Source: Siniperca chuatsi
Lineage: Eukaryota; Chordata; Actinopteri; Centrarchiformes; Sinipercidae
DNA: 64,000 nt
Assembly: GCF_020085105.1 (NCBI RefSeq)
Contig: NC_058043.1
Location: 19,913,167-19,977,166 of the forward strand
Direction: 5' to 3'
Shown here: piece after piece, positions 12,740 to 25,700 of the stretch
Layout: the number at the start of each line of letters is the position of its first letter
How positions within the stretch are numbered: position 1 is the stretch's first letter
Translations under genes and position numbers: made by a program
Notes under the pieces: model-generated
Told to the model about the DNA's origin: nothing
The model's input: the letters and a program-made list of their open reading frames with translations, nothing else
Database searches by the model: none

Positions 12740-12895
12740 TCTAACCTAAAGACATGCAGGTTAGGTTAATTGGTGCCTCAAAATTGCCCGTAGGTGTGAA
12801 TGTGAGCATGAATGGTTGTCTGTCTCTATGGTCTACCCGCGACCATCTAAGGATAAGCAGGTATAGCTAATGGATATCTGGATGGATGGCATGAG
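12740..12895 (+). repeat. Dispersed teleost repeat, copy 1 of 3
   Basis: Contains the stereotyped text 'aagacatgcaggttaggttaattggtgcctcaaaattgcccgtaggtgtgaatgtgag', followed by a 'ggatggatgg' end. Related copies are at 42950-43150 (same strand) and 60500-60705 (opposite strand). The family is very common in teleosts; its formal class is not resolvable here. Confidence 0.6.
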
Positions 12896-14240
12896 GAAAG
12901 AGAATAACTGACAAAGTAAATTTAATTATGTACTTTATTATCATTTAAAGAAAGAATATTGAAAAAATATTATTAACTGGCACATTCATATTTATATATG
13001 CAAGACTACTCAAATCTCTATATGTTAAGAGTAGCACCGTAGTGATTTGTGTTTTCTTGTGATTACCTCACAACACAAGAAAAGTGTCTGTGTTGTAACA
13101 GCTCAGGTTAAATACAATTGAAAGTGCCCAGGGCAAGAAAAAACAAACATATACCAATGTCAAACCCTACTGATACAGACACCCTCCTCAAGTGTGAAAG
13201 GAAAAACTATACCAACAAAAGCTTTAATGGGGAAAAAAAGAAGAAACTTTGGGAAAGAGCCCACAAGAAAGAAGCCCCTCCCAAAGCTGAAAGGTACCAA
13301 AAGGGCTACATGACAAAAAAAGATCTGTGATAGAAATTTAACAGGTGCAGCCTTTTGCTCCCAATTTGTAACATGTTGACCTAAACGTGAACTAGACGGG
13401 CGAGGTTACCAGCACATCAACCCTCGTGGCGAGTCTTTATCACTCACTCCCCTAAATGTCTACCAACTACACAGATTATTAGCTAGCTTCAGCTCCAAAG
13501 GTTGGTGGTTAGGACAATGCTTAAACTAAGTCGTAGAACCAAAACATAACAAATCATGGTACATAAGGCCAACAACAAGCTCAGTATTTTGTCCCATATC
13601 GCCTCAGACACATTTACATACAAGAACAAAAATGGTCCACAAACTGTCCAAGGTGTTAAGGGTTAAACTTGTCCAATACTCTCCCTCAGTACTTCTTCAA
13701 AGCATCCCTCATGAAATAACTTGAGAGGACAGGTTATAAGGACATCACTCTAATTAGTGAGTCTTTCCCACTCACTACCCCACACATAATAACTTGAAAC
13801 TATAACTAGAAATCACTTTCCGTACATGGTCGGTGTCCTTAGGATAGGTTGCTGCACTGCAATATGCTCATAATCCTGACTGTTCCTCAAGCAGGGTAAA
13901 TGTTAGTTAAGCTCCATGTTTTGGCAGGTAGTAGCAGGAATAAACTCACTCTCACAACCAATTGTCTCAAAACATTTTCTTTTACAAAAAATTCATGACA
14001 AATTCTGTGACAAAATATTCTAAACTCAAGGTTCACCACTTTCCAGGGCTGTCGTATCTCACAGCCTCTTCAGCAAATGAAACTTGCACAGGTGTCATCA
14101 TGTGACCTAACAACAGAACTATGGTCAAAAATGAACCTCCATAACAAATCCTGTTTCCATCGTGCATAAGTCCATCAACAAGCTCTTTTGCCAAATTTCC
14201 CCATGTAAAAAAGTAAAAATAGCCCATAACGCCTTATTTC
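12896..14240. other. Intergenic, no gene recognised
   Basis: No open frame with homology. Two loosely similar blocks, near 13430 and 13760, share the words 'gagtcttt' and 'cactcactcccc' about 330 nt apart and may be a decayed tandem duplication. Confidence 0.4.
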
Positions 14241-14900
14241 TAACCCCTTCGCCTTCACCAAGCATCTGCTAGGGGACAAGCACAGTGGCAGCCTCATGTG
14301 CTCAGCTGAGGATGTGAACACTGTTCTGCACAACACTCTGAGCGACCCAGAGGGAGACCAGAAGCCCGAGCCACACAAGGCCCTTGTAAGCATACAACCC
14401 CCAATAGTTGAGTTTGCCATGAGGGAGCCCAGCTGGATAGAGGTTCAGGAAGTGGTCAAAGCAGCAAGATCAGCCTCTGCCCCAAGTCCCAACGGAGTGC
14501 CATACACTGTGTACAAGCGCTGCCTGCAACTCCTTCGGCAACTATGGAAAATCCTAAGAGTGATCTGGCGCAGAGGAAGAGTTGCCAACCAGTGGAGGCG
14601 TACTGAGGGTGTTTGGATCCCCAAGGAAGCGAACTCTAAGAACATCAGTCAGTTCAGAACCATCTCACTGCTAAGCCTAGAAGGCAAGATATTTTTCAGT
14701 ACCCTGTCATGACGACTGAGTTCCTTGTAAAGAACTGCTAGATCGACACCTCAGTTCAGAAGGGCGGGATTCCTGGAGTGCATGGCTGTTTGGAACACAC
14801 TGGTGTGGTCACACAACTAATTAGAGAGGCACACGAACACCAACAACACCAACAAGCACCACCACCAGCCAAAGACGATAACGTTCCACAGAGCCCCAGT
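14241..14900 (+). mobile_element. Non-LTR retrotransposon reverse-transcriptase fragment (second LINE type)
   Basis: A plus-strand frame from about 14241 to 14712 encodes a LINE-like region upstream of and into the reverse transcriptase: NPFAFTKHLLGDK, then APSPNGVPYTVYKRC, then EGVWIPKEANSKNISQFRTI and SLLSLEGKIFF. The last two blocks match the first reverse-transcriptase motifs of fish LINEs. After 14712 similarity continues in shifted frames (for example FLVKNC, then GIPGV-like text) with stops. This is a different clade from the fragments at 8370 and 11205. Inactive. Confidence 0.75.
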
Positions 14901-15384
14901 GAAGCCCCACGCCCAACCTAGAGCAAAGTCTGGTCTAGGTTGGTCAGCAGAGATCTTAAGGTGATGAATACATTTTTGGTAAGTGCTGACTCCTTGAAGT
15001 GCTGTGGCTTAAAGAACGGCTAGATATTCTGACAGCCTTGCCATGCAAGAGTCTTCAAAACATAAGAATATGTTATATAGGAATATGTACCCTTGTGAGC
15101 AAAATATAAATCTAAACACTAAAAACTAAACACAGGGCACCTCAACAAGACACAGCCACAAAATAACCTAATAATGCAGGACCCATCCTGAGAGTTAAGC
15201 AGCTCTTTGGGCTTGTCCTAACATCCTTGACTATGGGTAATTATGATCCATCCATACCCCTCCCCGAATCTACAAACATCCTGATGCTAGAGGAAATTAT
15301 ACTTTTCATCAATCAAATGGGTAATCTTGTACATTCTGGTACAGCACTGATATTAATCACACAAAAAAGTGCCAGACAGTGCTC

Positions 15385-15785
15385 TTTGCATTCTCGGGAC
15401 TTCTTTACGCTTTCGGTCCCAAATGCCCATATGGAAATTGGAAAAAGGGCATTTGTGTATTCTGCACCCTCAGCATGGAACACATCGCAGAAGGACTCAG
15501 AAACTCAATGAATTAATCTCGTTAAATGCTTTTAAATCCATAATGAAAGAATTAAGAGACAGATTCCTTACGATGTCAATGTTTTTCATTTACCTGGTTA
15601 CACAACTGACTCCTAGAAATTTCTCTTTTTCAAATGTGAGTTCCCTTTGCTGTTTATTTTATTTTGTCTCATTTTCTGTTTTCTGTAACTGTTTTTTTAT
15701 TTATGCTGCTGACTATCTTGGCCAGGTCTCCCTTGAAAATTAAATTCTTAATCTCAATGGGACTTTCCTGGTTAAATACATTTTT
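15385..15785 (+). mobile_element. CR1/Rex-like LINE 3' end
   Basis: A broken plus-strand frame reads LSVPNAHMEIGKRAFVYSAP and SAWNTSQKD, then NELISLNAFKSIMKEL: the C-terminal end of a fish LINE. It is followed by the well-known tail 'cttggccaggtctcccttg ... tctcaatgggactttcctggttaaatac' and a T-run. 5'-truncated and frameshifted. Confidence 0.77.
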
Positions 15786-17959
15786 TTTAAATGTGTAAAG
15801 TGAAAGGGATGCATTTGTGTTTAAATCAAAACATGAGCGTACCTGGATGCATGAGTAAGTAAAAACAGAATTTCACATGTGCATGTATTAGTGGCATGGT
15901 TTTTTTAATGTTGGAATGGCAGGAAGGCAAGATTCGAAAATGTAGTTCAGAATAACTTAAAACAGAAAATCTCATCTTTATCGGGCTGTCTCTACTGCGT
16001 GAAATGAAAAAAACATCAAAATGAAGTCAAGAGACAGTAAGCATACAAAAGTCCTTTACAAATTCTTTTATTTCAGCATAATAGTAAGAAGCCTCTCCTC
16101 TGATTTTCATATACTTGAAACTAATTGGATCACAAGGGTACATATTAGTTAGCCCATTTTACAATAATCATTGTAACATTTTTTTTAGGAAGTTATTCTT
16201 ATGCACTCATTTTCCTACACAAAATAATCAATATCAAGATCCTATCTTAACTGAGGACCATAACTCTGCATGCAAGACTAATAAAAAAACAACTAATCTG
16301 TGATAGCTACTGTTATGCTGTTGTTCATCTAATACCATTATCAATATAATTTACTACAAATACCAGGGACTTCGTATAAGAAAGAAAACATTTTCTTGTG
16401 GTACTACTGCCTCTAATGTCAAAATTACTTAACATAGTGGGCTCTCAACTGTACTGATCCAAATTGTTCTGTCCACCTTCTGTGTCAAGTTGAGGAGAAA
16501 TAGGCTTTGACCTAAACCTAAAATCTAGTACAGTCTGAAGGAAAAAATATCCATCTCTCTTTTTTGTTTTTTCTTTCTTCCTTTCACTCCAGTGTTTACA
16601 ATTTCATCAGAATAAAAAAAAGGTCCTTGAACAATCATCAAAATGTGATGAGAAATTCTCAGACAAATAAATCCTTGGATCTGTCTGAAAAATCAACCTC
16701 AATCTTATAAACAAATGATCCGAGACTCAAGGATTCTATTGCATTTTAACAATATCGATAATACTAAAAACAATAAATGACAAAAAGGTATTAACAAGTG
16801 ATGTCAACTATATACTGTATTGCCCTTTAGCCGTTTCAGTATGTGCTCATGCCAGCAGTATCCCTTCCACAGATTTGGAATGGTGTTTCCAGAGCAAAAT
16901 GAATGCATTTCTCAAACTTGGCCCCTTCACTGCCAATGGGGTTTTTACTTTATCTTATCAAGTCACTTAAAACTGAATCCCATCTATGTACACACTTTAA
17001 CCATAACACAACATTGCCTTGATATCAATGGACCATTTAAAGAAATCATCCCAATAATACTTTTGGTAAAATCCCACTTAACTCAGTAATCTGCCTCTTA
17101 TTTGTATCAAACACAAACATCATTTCATCCTACAAATCAGAGATCAGATAACGCACTCTGGGATTCCATCTCCACATTCAGACTAAAGCTTATCTGGACC
17201 TTTAAATTAAAAAAGAAGAAAAATCGTTGAAATAAGACTGTAGTCCCCTGAAATCACCCTCCATGGTTTCAGCTGCTCATCTGTTACTTGCTGTGGCATC
17301 AAAGAACAGTTGTAATGTCTTGATATGTACATGTATGTTCAGCCTAGCAGACTAATCATCTCACCGACATTTCTGGGTCAAACAGACCTGTTGGGACAAT
17401 GCAATCCATTAGCTCACCACAGAAAGGATCAAGTTTGAGAAATTGATTAACAGGCAGCAAAGCGGTCCTGATCAACCGGCTCTTTGCTGTCTGACCGTCA
17501 AAGACTTTCACACAGCACGATCACAGTTCATCATAGGTAAAAGAAATCGTTCCTTACAATATCATTTAGTACTACAATGATTATTTGTGTATTCGCACTT
17601 ACTTAAGGCTAAACCCAATGACATGACAGACATCCATTATTACACACCATCCACATAATATTTGGATAGAAAGGCAATTGTTAGTGTGTAGTCGAGTCAA
17701 GCAAGTGTTGATTCTGCTATGGCCTGCGACCGGCCAAAGCACCGCAGCGGGGAACAATTTAGCACCACCAACTTCTCAAAAGGACTGTCAAACTCCCAGG
17801 GGCTCCTTCAGGATTATATACTGTGTTACACTGTAATCAGTAACAAAGACCCAAAATATTCATTATCATAAAAAGACAAACTCTTTCGACACAAGAACAC
17901 ATTAGTCTGTTTTAGCGCCACTGAAGCCATCAACATTCTGTAACCATGACAGCTTTAGG

Positions 17960-17982
17960 AAAAAAAAAAAAAAAAAAAAAAA
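17960..17982. repeat. Poly(A) run (U-run in the znf740 transcript)
   Basis: About 23 consecutive A on the plus strand. Confidence 0.95.
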
Positions 17983-19088
17983 TACTATGATGATGAAAGG
18001 CTGTCTTAGTAAATACATCTGATCCACAATAACAACAGCTGAGAAAAAGGCAAATAAAAAAAAAATAAAGAAACACACTAAGGCCACAAGATTTTGTATA
18101 CCCCCACTAATCTCACAATGTAAGAATCTATACAAACATTATGGGACATCAAGTGGCCAACCTGCACTATTTTAGACCAGGATGTATGGACAGAGCAAGG
18201 AGAGACTTCTAAGTACTGGAGATCTCTGTATATATACACTGTACATATACAGCTGAACGTACAATAGCATGACTCAGTAAGTGTGGGAGGATGACTTACT
18301 AAGGCTGCCATCCTGTGCCATTTCCTGAGTCATCAGCATGTCACACACGACACAGAACATAGTGACTCAACCCTTCATATCTGACAACTGCAGGTTGCCT
18401 TCTCATCATCCACTTCTTGGAAGTCCTGGTTTACAGTTAAGAAGCACTGTTTGATATTACTTCTTTAATAAACACACAAAGTTTTCAGGTTTCCTCAGGA
18501 TTTCACTGAAATAGTGGCAATTTGAACCGATTTCTAATTTTCAGTTTCTTTATGGCCCATTTTGTGCAGGAAAAGAAATTACCACTCAAGTCACATAGCA
18601 AAATAACAAACATTTTCATTTATTTACACAAAGTAATGATCGAAACTGTATCTCCTATGTTAATAAAGTCAGGGAAATCCTATTGCTTGAATGATATTTA
18701 GACCAGATACAGCTTTCAGTGAAATATCTTAACGCTTACCATTATGTTAGCTGCAATGGCAAACAAGACCTGGTCTACATGAGATGTCAACAGAGTGGTT
18801 TCCTTGCTTTACCTGGAAGGAAAGTTCAGTTTTACAAATTTTGGCCTAAGTGACAATCCCTTTAAGTCAAAATGGGCCACATACGGAAAAATTAGAAAGA
18901 AGCTCAACTGCGTTTCCTCACCACTTCATCCCATTTTGTCGCTAACATGTCAGGATAACAACATGCACTGCCCGTCCCGAGTACCACCAAATGTAGATAT
19001 ATTTGAACAATAAAAACTTTTTTTTTTTTGCAAAAATCAAATAGATTAAGTACAAAACAGGACCACTGTTCATCACAGAAAAGTCTCG

Positions 19089-19093
<5 letters not shown>

Positions 19094-19121
<28 letters not shown>
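19094..19121. repeat. Poly(A) run just downstream of the znf740 stop
   Basis: About 28 consecutive A on the plus strand, roughly 200 nt 3' of the znf740 stop codon in transcript sense. Confidence 0.95.
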
Positions 19122-19122
<1 letters not shown>

Positions 19123-19318
19123 AGGGGAGAAAAGGAAACACAGTAAAAAGTCAACAAAACAAAAACACAAATGTCCCTCTGTCATTAGTAATCCCCAGAC
19201 TGGAGCTGCAAGATCAGTCTGTGTAGAGTGTGGCGTCACCCAGCACAGAACTGAGAAGAAGAAACCCTGTGGCTTGTCCCGTCTCTGGCGGTGTTGTGGA
19301 TGTAGGGAAGGTGGAATG

Positions 19319-19492
19319 TCAGACTGCCAGCCGGCCTGGAGGGGGATGCAGGGGACTCCAGGTTGGGGGTGCAGGTGGAGGTTCTTGGGGGTATGGGCGT
19401 GGGTCGCAGCATGGCTGATTCTCTACTTTGGCTACGCTGCGACCCTGGCACAACCGCCGATGCCGCAACAGCCTGTCTGTCCGTGAAAAGTT
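19319..19492 (-). CDS. znf740: znf740 last coding exon: finger 3 (C2HC) and C-terminal tail
   Basis: The acceptor is ...tgaag|AAC at 19492, phase 0. It encodes [15 protein letters not shown], completing a C2HC-type finger whose two cysteines come from the previous exon, then a ~40-residue Pro-rich tail ending at TGA 19321-19319. The mammalian protein ends about 25 residues earlier, so this tail is an extension. Confidence 0.88.
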   Translation of the reverse strand, partial: NFSRTDRLLRHRRLCQGRSVAKVENQPCCDPRPYPQEPPPAPPTWSPLHPPPGRLAV

Positions 19493-22400
19493 CTTCAAAA
19501 TACACAAATTGGACATGGTTAATAATTCGAGTAAATGTGGTGATAAATCAATTTAAATAGTTATCAATAAATCAATCTTCATATTGCACATTTTATATAT
19601 CCAAATGCAACATAAAGTGTCTCAAAGAATGACTTTAAACAATACATGGATATCATAATTATTACATTACAATGCTTACATTACATCACTTTTTGTACAT
19701 ACCTGCTGGCACCGTTCACACTGGTAAGGCTTCTCCCCACTGTGGACACGCTTGTGTCTCTCAAGGTGGTAGCGCTGGATAAACCTCATATCACACATGT
19801 CACAAGCAAATGGCTTCTCTCCTAAAAGATCACACAAATACACAGTCAATGCATCAATTTTAGCGTCTCGTACCAACAAACTGCGTGCAAAATTTCACTT
19901 ACTAAACTTTATTTGCAAACTATATTTCCAACACTTACAAAAAGTTGGGGGGAAAATGCCCTATCAGTAAATTTCAACAGTGTAGTTTCAGGATCTGTCA
20001 ATTAATATTCTAAAAAGGCCTCGTCATCAACTCATTATGTGTAGATCAGAGTGGACTTTCTTGTTTTCATGGCCCAGATCTACGCAACATAGTGGCCCAA
20101 AAGGTGGGGCAAGTAATTTGAGGCTGGTTCAACATCCCATCAAATGACTTGACAATCCAAACTCGAGTTTGTTGTGACCCCATAGTGTTGCAAGCGCCAG
20201 AGCCTCTCTCAGTGATAAGGGTATGGTGAAGGAACGCATACCCGTATGAGTGAGGCTGTGTCTCTCCAGGTGGTTACGCTGAATAAACCTCATGTCACAC
20301 ATGGAACAAGCATACGGCTTCACCCCTACACACACAGAGCAATATATTAGCCCTACCACCCACAGGTACAAGAAATACAACTTTCAAGCTCAAGCTAGCA
20401 CTAAAATACTGACAGATTATAGCTCATCATTTCTTAATATGTGCATTTCCTTATTTTAGAAAATATGTTGAAATGTACAGACATGCAACTAAGACCATAA
20501 GTTAAACTGTGAATAGAGTTAAGTCAGATTTTAACATATGGCGGAGCTAATCATGTCTGGCTTCAAAGCAAAAACACCCAGATCTGTCATATGCACTGTG
20601 TGAGATTAACATTTAATCACTGTCTTTTCTGAAACATAAATAACATCCTCACTTAACACTCAGCATCCTCTCACCTTCCATTAATTATGCTTATATTTAC
20701 ACCACAAAGATATTAATACATAATTAATGGTAATTTAGAAAAATGTTTCCCCTACAAGTCTTTGAGGTTGAATTTGAAACTGTTATTACTGAATATTAAA
20801 GTTTCCTAAAGCCATTATCTGCTTTTAAGGTTACAAAGATTTTTTTTTCCCAAAATGTTGTAGAAAGTTAAAGATACTGTAAGACTCATTAATATTTAAC
20901 AAATTGCCTCGATCCAATTGAATTCTACCGTAAATGCAAAATAATTTTAGTCATGGTAGAATTAGGTGTTTGGTTGTTCCATGTTGATTTGCCAAAAAAA
21001 AAAAGAAGAAAAGTCCTTTCAGATTGATTCATAAGTGACACAGCAGTACAAAGACTGTTTTTAGTAATGTTGGGTTTCAACAACCCATTCTGATTCAAAA
21101 TTTAGAAGAACTGTGGATCTGTTTAGTTTCGTGCTTTTCAGTTATGCTTATTGACTTTTGAGAGCAAAGTTTAAAGCTACTGCACTTCTGTGTGCGTGAC
21201 AAAAGAGATTATTGATTTTGTGATTCTTTTCTAGTTTAAAAAAGTAAAATGACTTATAAGAAATGACGATATCAGCCCAAAATGTGCTGCAAAGGTAGTT
21301 TTTGCTTTTAACATATTTTTGATTTACTTACTTTCTTACTAAAAATTGCAACTAGGACCTAATAAGAACCAGAATTCAATAGTGGAATTTCAGTCAGATT
21401 CTGCAGGCTTGCTCAACTGAATCTAACCAACAGATTGTGTATAAATCAAAACCTGAATATTGGCCTTTAGGATTCCCACCAACACCATCTGGATCAAGAT
21501 AGAATTTAAAGTTAAAGGGGAGGGAAGCAGACAGACGCACGCTACCTCTGTGACACATGGGCCCCATTTCCACCTGGCATTAACATGCGATCTCGTTGTC
21601 CTGACTGTTCCCGCATTGTGATCGGATCTCAAAGTTCAAATTACTTAGCTGGGATTGGCGGACTTGTCAGTAGACATGGCTTCCCAGGTCAAGGGAAGCA
21701 ATGCCATGGACACGCGTCATTTATTTCTAAAATCACTTTTTGTGAGGGAAGACTTGCTAGCTACTGCTACTACTTGTAGCTTTTGCTGGGCTTGCTTAAG
21801 ATAGCAGAAAGACTGCATTTACACCTGCGCATAACGCATTAACATGCGTTTTTCCTTGTCCAGATATCATATCTAGCTACAGATTGCATTTTAATACCAG
21901 GTGTAAATGATGTAATGGTGTCGCTTGCTTTTCGCTAGCCAGGTATTAGCTTAACCAGGAGTGTGTAACACACAAGAGGTTCACACTATCTGCCAACAAT
22001 TCTGGAGGGCAACTTTCATTTTTTGCTAAGTAGCTTCACCTAGTTTCAAGTAAAGGTTACAGAAATGTGAGATGAATAGTAAATACTTCTACTACGTCTT
22101 ACAAACAGCAACTAACCTGAGCACCTACAAAAAACGTGTTCTGACTATTATTGTAACCACAATAATAGTCAGTATATCTCATATTAGCACAATAAAGAGT
22201 AAATTGTGAGCTATATAATGTGAGAAGGGCAGGTGCACGGACCCATACCCGTATGAGTGAGGCTGTGTCTCGCCAGGTGGTAACGCTGAACAAACCTCAT
22301 GTCACACATGGTACAAGCAAAAGGTTTCACACCTAAACGCAGAGCATCAATACATTATTTTCAGGACTTTTAATTTCTGTGTCACAATCCATCAATCAGT

Positions 22401-22690
22401 AAAGTACTTTAAACATTTATTTACAATTGATGGGTTGTTAACCACTTTTCACTTGCTATTTGAAATTTTCCTAAAAAGGATGCATGTGGAGTTTAGATTT
22501 TTCCTCCAAATCCAATTAAGACTACATTAAACCGTGTTGATCAAATTTCAGATCCACAACTAAACACATCACATGAGCTGATGATGTCACAGTCCTGTAT
22601 TCATTTACATGTAAAGACTTGCTTTAATAATGCATTTACACACATAATGCAGGACAGCCTAGATCAAGAAAAATGTACAACTAGTTACTT

Positions 22691-22734
<44 letters not shown>

Positions 22735-25700
22735 TGCCTCAGACAGCTGACCCTGTATCTAATATAATATTAAATACAGTCTGATCTCAGTGACATGGGT
22801 AAGGTGGGCGGACGCATACCCATATGAGTGAGGCTGTGTCTCGCCAGGTGGTAGCGCTGAAAAAACCTCTTGTCACACATGGTGCAAGCATAAGGTTTCA
22901 CACCTAAATGCAAAGTAGCAATATTAAATGACTTTACCTCAATTTTCATTCTTTACAAATAAATACCTAAGCTATTGGTTATTAACCACATATTCGCCAA
23001 TTCATGCAAAAACAAAAAGATGTGTCACATGTTTCCTTCATGTAACAGCAAAGACAACTACACAACTGGTCGTTTTAGCTATATTGCCAATCAAAATGAT
23101 TAGCCATTATTATTCTAAAGAGTTACAATCACAGTCAGGGAGCACTGCAATCAATGCCTTTACTTTTGTGTATCTTGTTAATAGCCCATTGATTTAAATC
23201 ATTCTAAAGATTATCCAAATACGTTGCTTTATCAGCATTGTTAAAAGCACATTTCAATGTGAAAAGATAACACCAACATACATTTCAAGTAACTGAGCAT
23301 TTCACCACTAGTGATCCTGCCTATTAAAAAAGGGTTGATCAAGTAAGATAATTTCTGAAAAGCGATTTGTAAGAACTGTGGTGACCAAAAATGCAGGCAC
23401 AAGATGTGGCCAAATGTGTCAGTATTGCTGGTTTATACAGCCTTTTTAGTGAATTGTTATAAAAAAAAAAAAGGTGCTAAATGTTCTAGAGGGTATCATT
23501 TATTATTATTGTATGTAAATTGCCTTAACCTACTTAGAGTAAAGGTTACAGAAATGTAACACACACACATACTTTGCTGATATTAGCACAATAAAGACTA
23601 TGTAATAATGACCTACAAAATGTGAGGGGCAGGTGCACTGACGCATACCCGTATGAGTGAGGCTGTGTCTCGCCAGGTGGTAACGCTGAACAAACCTCAT
23701 GTCACACATGGTACAAGCAAAAGGTTTCACACCTAAACGCAGAGCATTAAGGTATTATTTTCAGACTTTGTAATTTTTGTGCGTGTTCACAATCCATCAA
23801 TAAGCAATATACTTTAAATACCTATTCAGAATTGATGGGTTGTTAACCACTTTTTTCAATTGTTTTGAAATTTCCTTTGCAAGAAATTAATTCTTGTTTT
23901 TAATGGTTGTTTTTCCTCAAAATCCAATAAAGAATACATAAAACTGTGTGAACCAATTCTCAAATCCACAACTTAACACATCACATGAGCTGATGATGTT
24001 GCAGTCCTATATTTCTTTACACATTAAGACTTGCTTTAATGTCTTTACACACATAATGTAGGGTAGGCTTGATCAAGAAATCTTTCTACTGATCAGTTTA
24101 AGAGTATACTAATGACTACCTTAGATGGCTGACTCTGTATCTAACATGATGTAATAACAGTCTGATCTCAGTGACATGGGTAAGGTGGGCGGACGCATAC
24201 CCATATGAGTGAGGCTGTGTCTCGCCAGGTGGTAGCGCTGAAAAAACCTCTTGTCACACATGGTACAAGCATAAGGTTTCACACCTAAATGCAAAGTGGC
24301 AATATTATATTACTTTGCCTCATTTTCCCTTTTTTTAAATTTAGGAATTAATATCTACACTATTGGTTATTAACCACAGAATTGCCAATTCATGCAAAAA
24401 CACAAAACTTTCTTTTTAAATATTTTCTTTATAATGCCTTTATCCATTTCATAGTGTTGTAGTTACAAACAAACAAACAAAAACTAAATTTATGGTTAAC
24501 CTGCTCAAATAATAATGGCTAACATCAAACAGACTAGGAAACCTTGTTTATTCATAATGACATTTCCCTTAAATGTAACACTGAAATTAAATGTGCACAC
24601 TGATTTCTAACACTGAATGTCATGGGCACGGTGCACGGACCCATACCCGTATGAGTGAGGCTGTGTCTCGCCAGGTGGTAACGCTGAAAAAACTTCATGT
24701 CACACATGGTGCAAGCATAAGGTTTCACACCTAAACGCAGAGCATCAAGAGAATTATTTTTGTGTCTCTGCCACCAAGAGAAAATAAATAAATCTGTACT
24801 CCCATTTTATAACTTAGGAGTACCAATCTGGACTAAATTGTTATCAGTGGTTAATAACCAATGTCATACCCTAAAATTACTTACAAGGGTACAATATGAT
24901 ATAATAAGATGCTTGTTTCAAATTACAAAATTCCCAGAGGGCATCTAAAATCCACTTACACAACACATGAGATGATGATGTCATGTATTTGATATTACTT
25001 TTGAATAATTTGTGTATAAATACATAGACTAGATCAAGAATACAGATGTTGCAGCATCCTAATCTTGTGACAGGGTTAAGATTGGCTGACGCATACCCAT
25101 ATGAGTGAGGCTGTGTCTCGCCAGGTGGTAGCGCTGAAAAAATCTCTTGTCACACATGGTGCAAGCGTACGGCTTCACCCCTATACACACAAAGTACCAA
25201 CTTTAGCATAAAACACTCAACTGCCAAAAATGATCGACATTAAACTTTACTAATTGCTTAGTAAAGTTTGGGTGCACTTATCAGCGCTGTTTACACTGGA
25301 AATTCCAGCACACTTCAAAAATCTGCTTTTCCAATTGGAAATGACATTTTCACATCTGACTTAAGTTTAAATGTAACTGCTTAAGGCCTAAGGCCAAAGT
25401 TTGAATTAGAAAAATTGAGGGATAATGAAAATATCCTGTGTAGAAAGCAAAATTAACTTAACTATTAATTAATTAACTTCAAACCTAAAAAACAACCAAA
25501 TGACCAGACAATTAATTGAGGCGAAACCAAAGTCCCTAGTGGACAAATTCCAACTAGCACAATAGCAAGTTTTTCACACGATGCCAATAGGTGCTTATGT
25601 TCATGTAATTTCAACATACCGCATCCAGATTTCTGGAATAGATGTGTTTAATGTAAATACTTGAATTTTTGTAACGCTGATCGCAGAGGTTAGACAATTT

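Larger units (their letters stand above)
16050..19318 (-). other. znf740: Presumed long 3' untranslated region of znf740
   Basis: AT-rich sequence without coding potential directly after the znf740 stop codon. On the minus strand an AATAAA lies at 16072-16067 (another at 18624-18619), so the 3' UTR could be 0.7 or 3.3 kb; mammalian ZNF740 also has a long 3' UTR. Two long plus-strand A-runs (17960-17982, 19094-19121) would appear as U-runs in the transcript. The extent is inferred, not shown. Confidence 0.5.

Noticed and set aside
13118-13330. Lys-rich 70-codon plus-strand frame
   Set aside because: Composition follows the local A-richness; no conserved motif, no exon signals.
18904-19239. 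Minus-strand 111-codon frame downstream of znf740
   Set aside because: It crosses the poly(A)/poly(T) run (a Phe run in translation), lies in the presumed 3' UTR and has no homology.
22249-25180. Array as an assembly collapse or duplication artefact
   Set aside because: Only one pair of cassettes is identical. The others differ at silent sites and intron lengths and sequences differ throughout, so most of the array must be real; the identical pair is kept as a caution.
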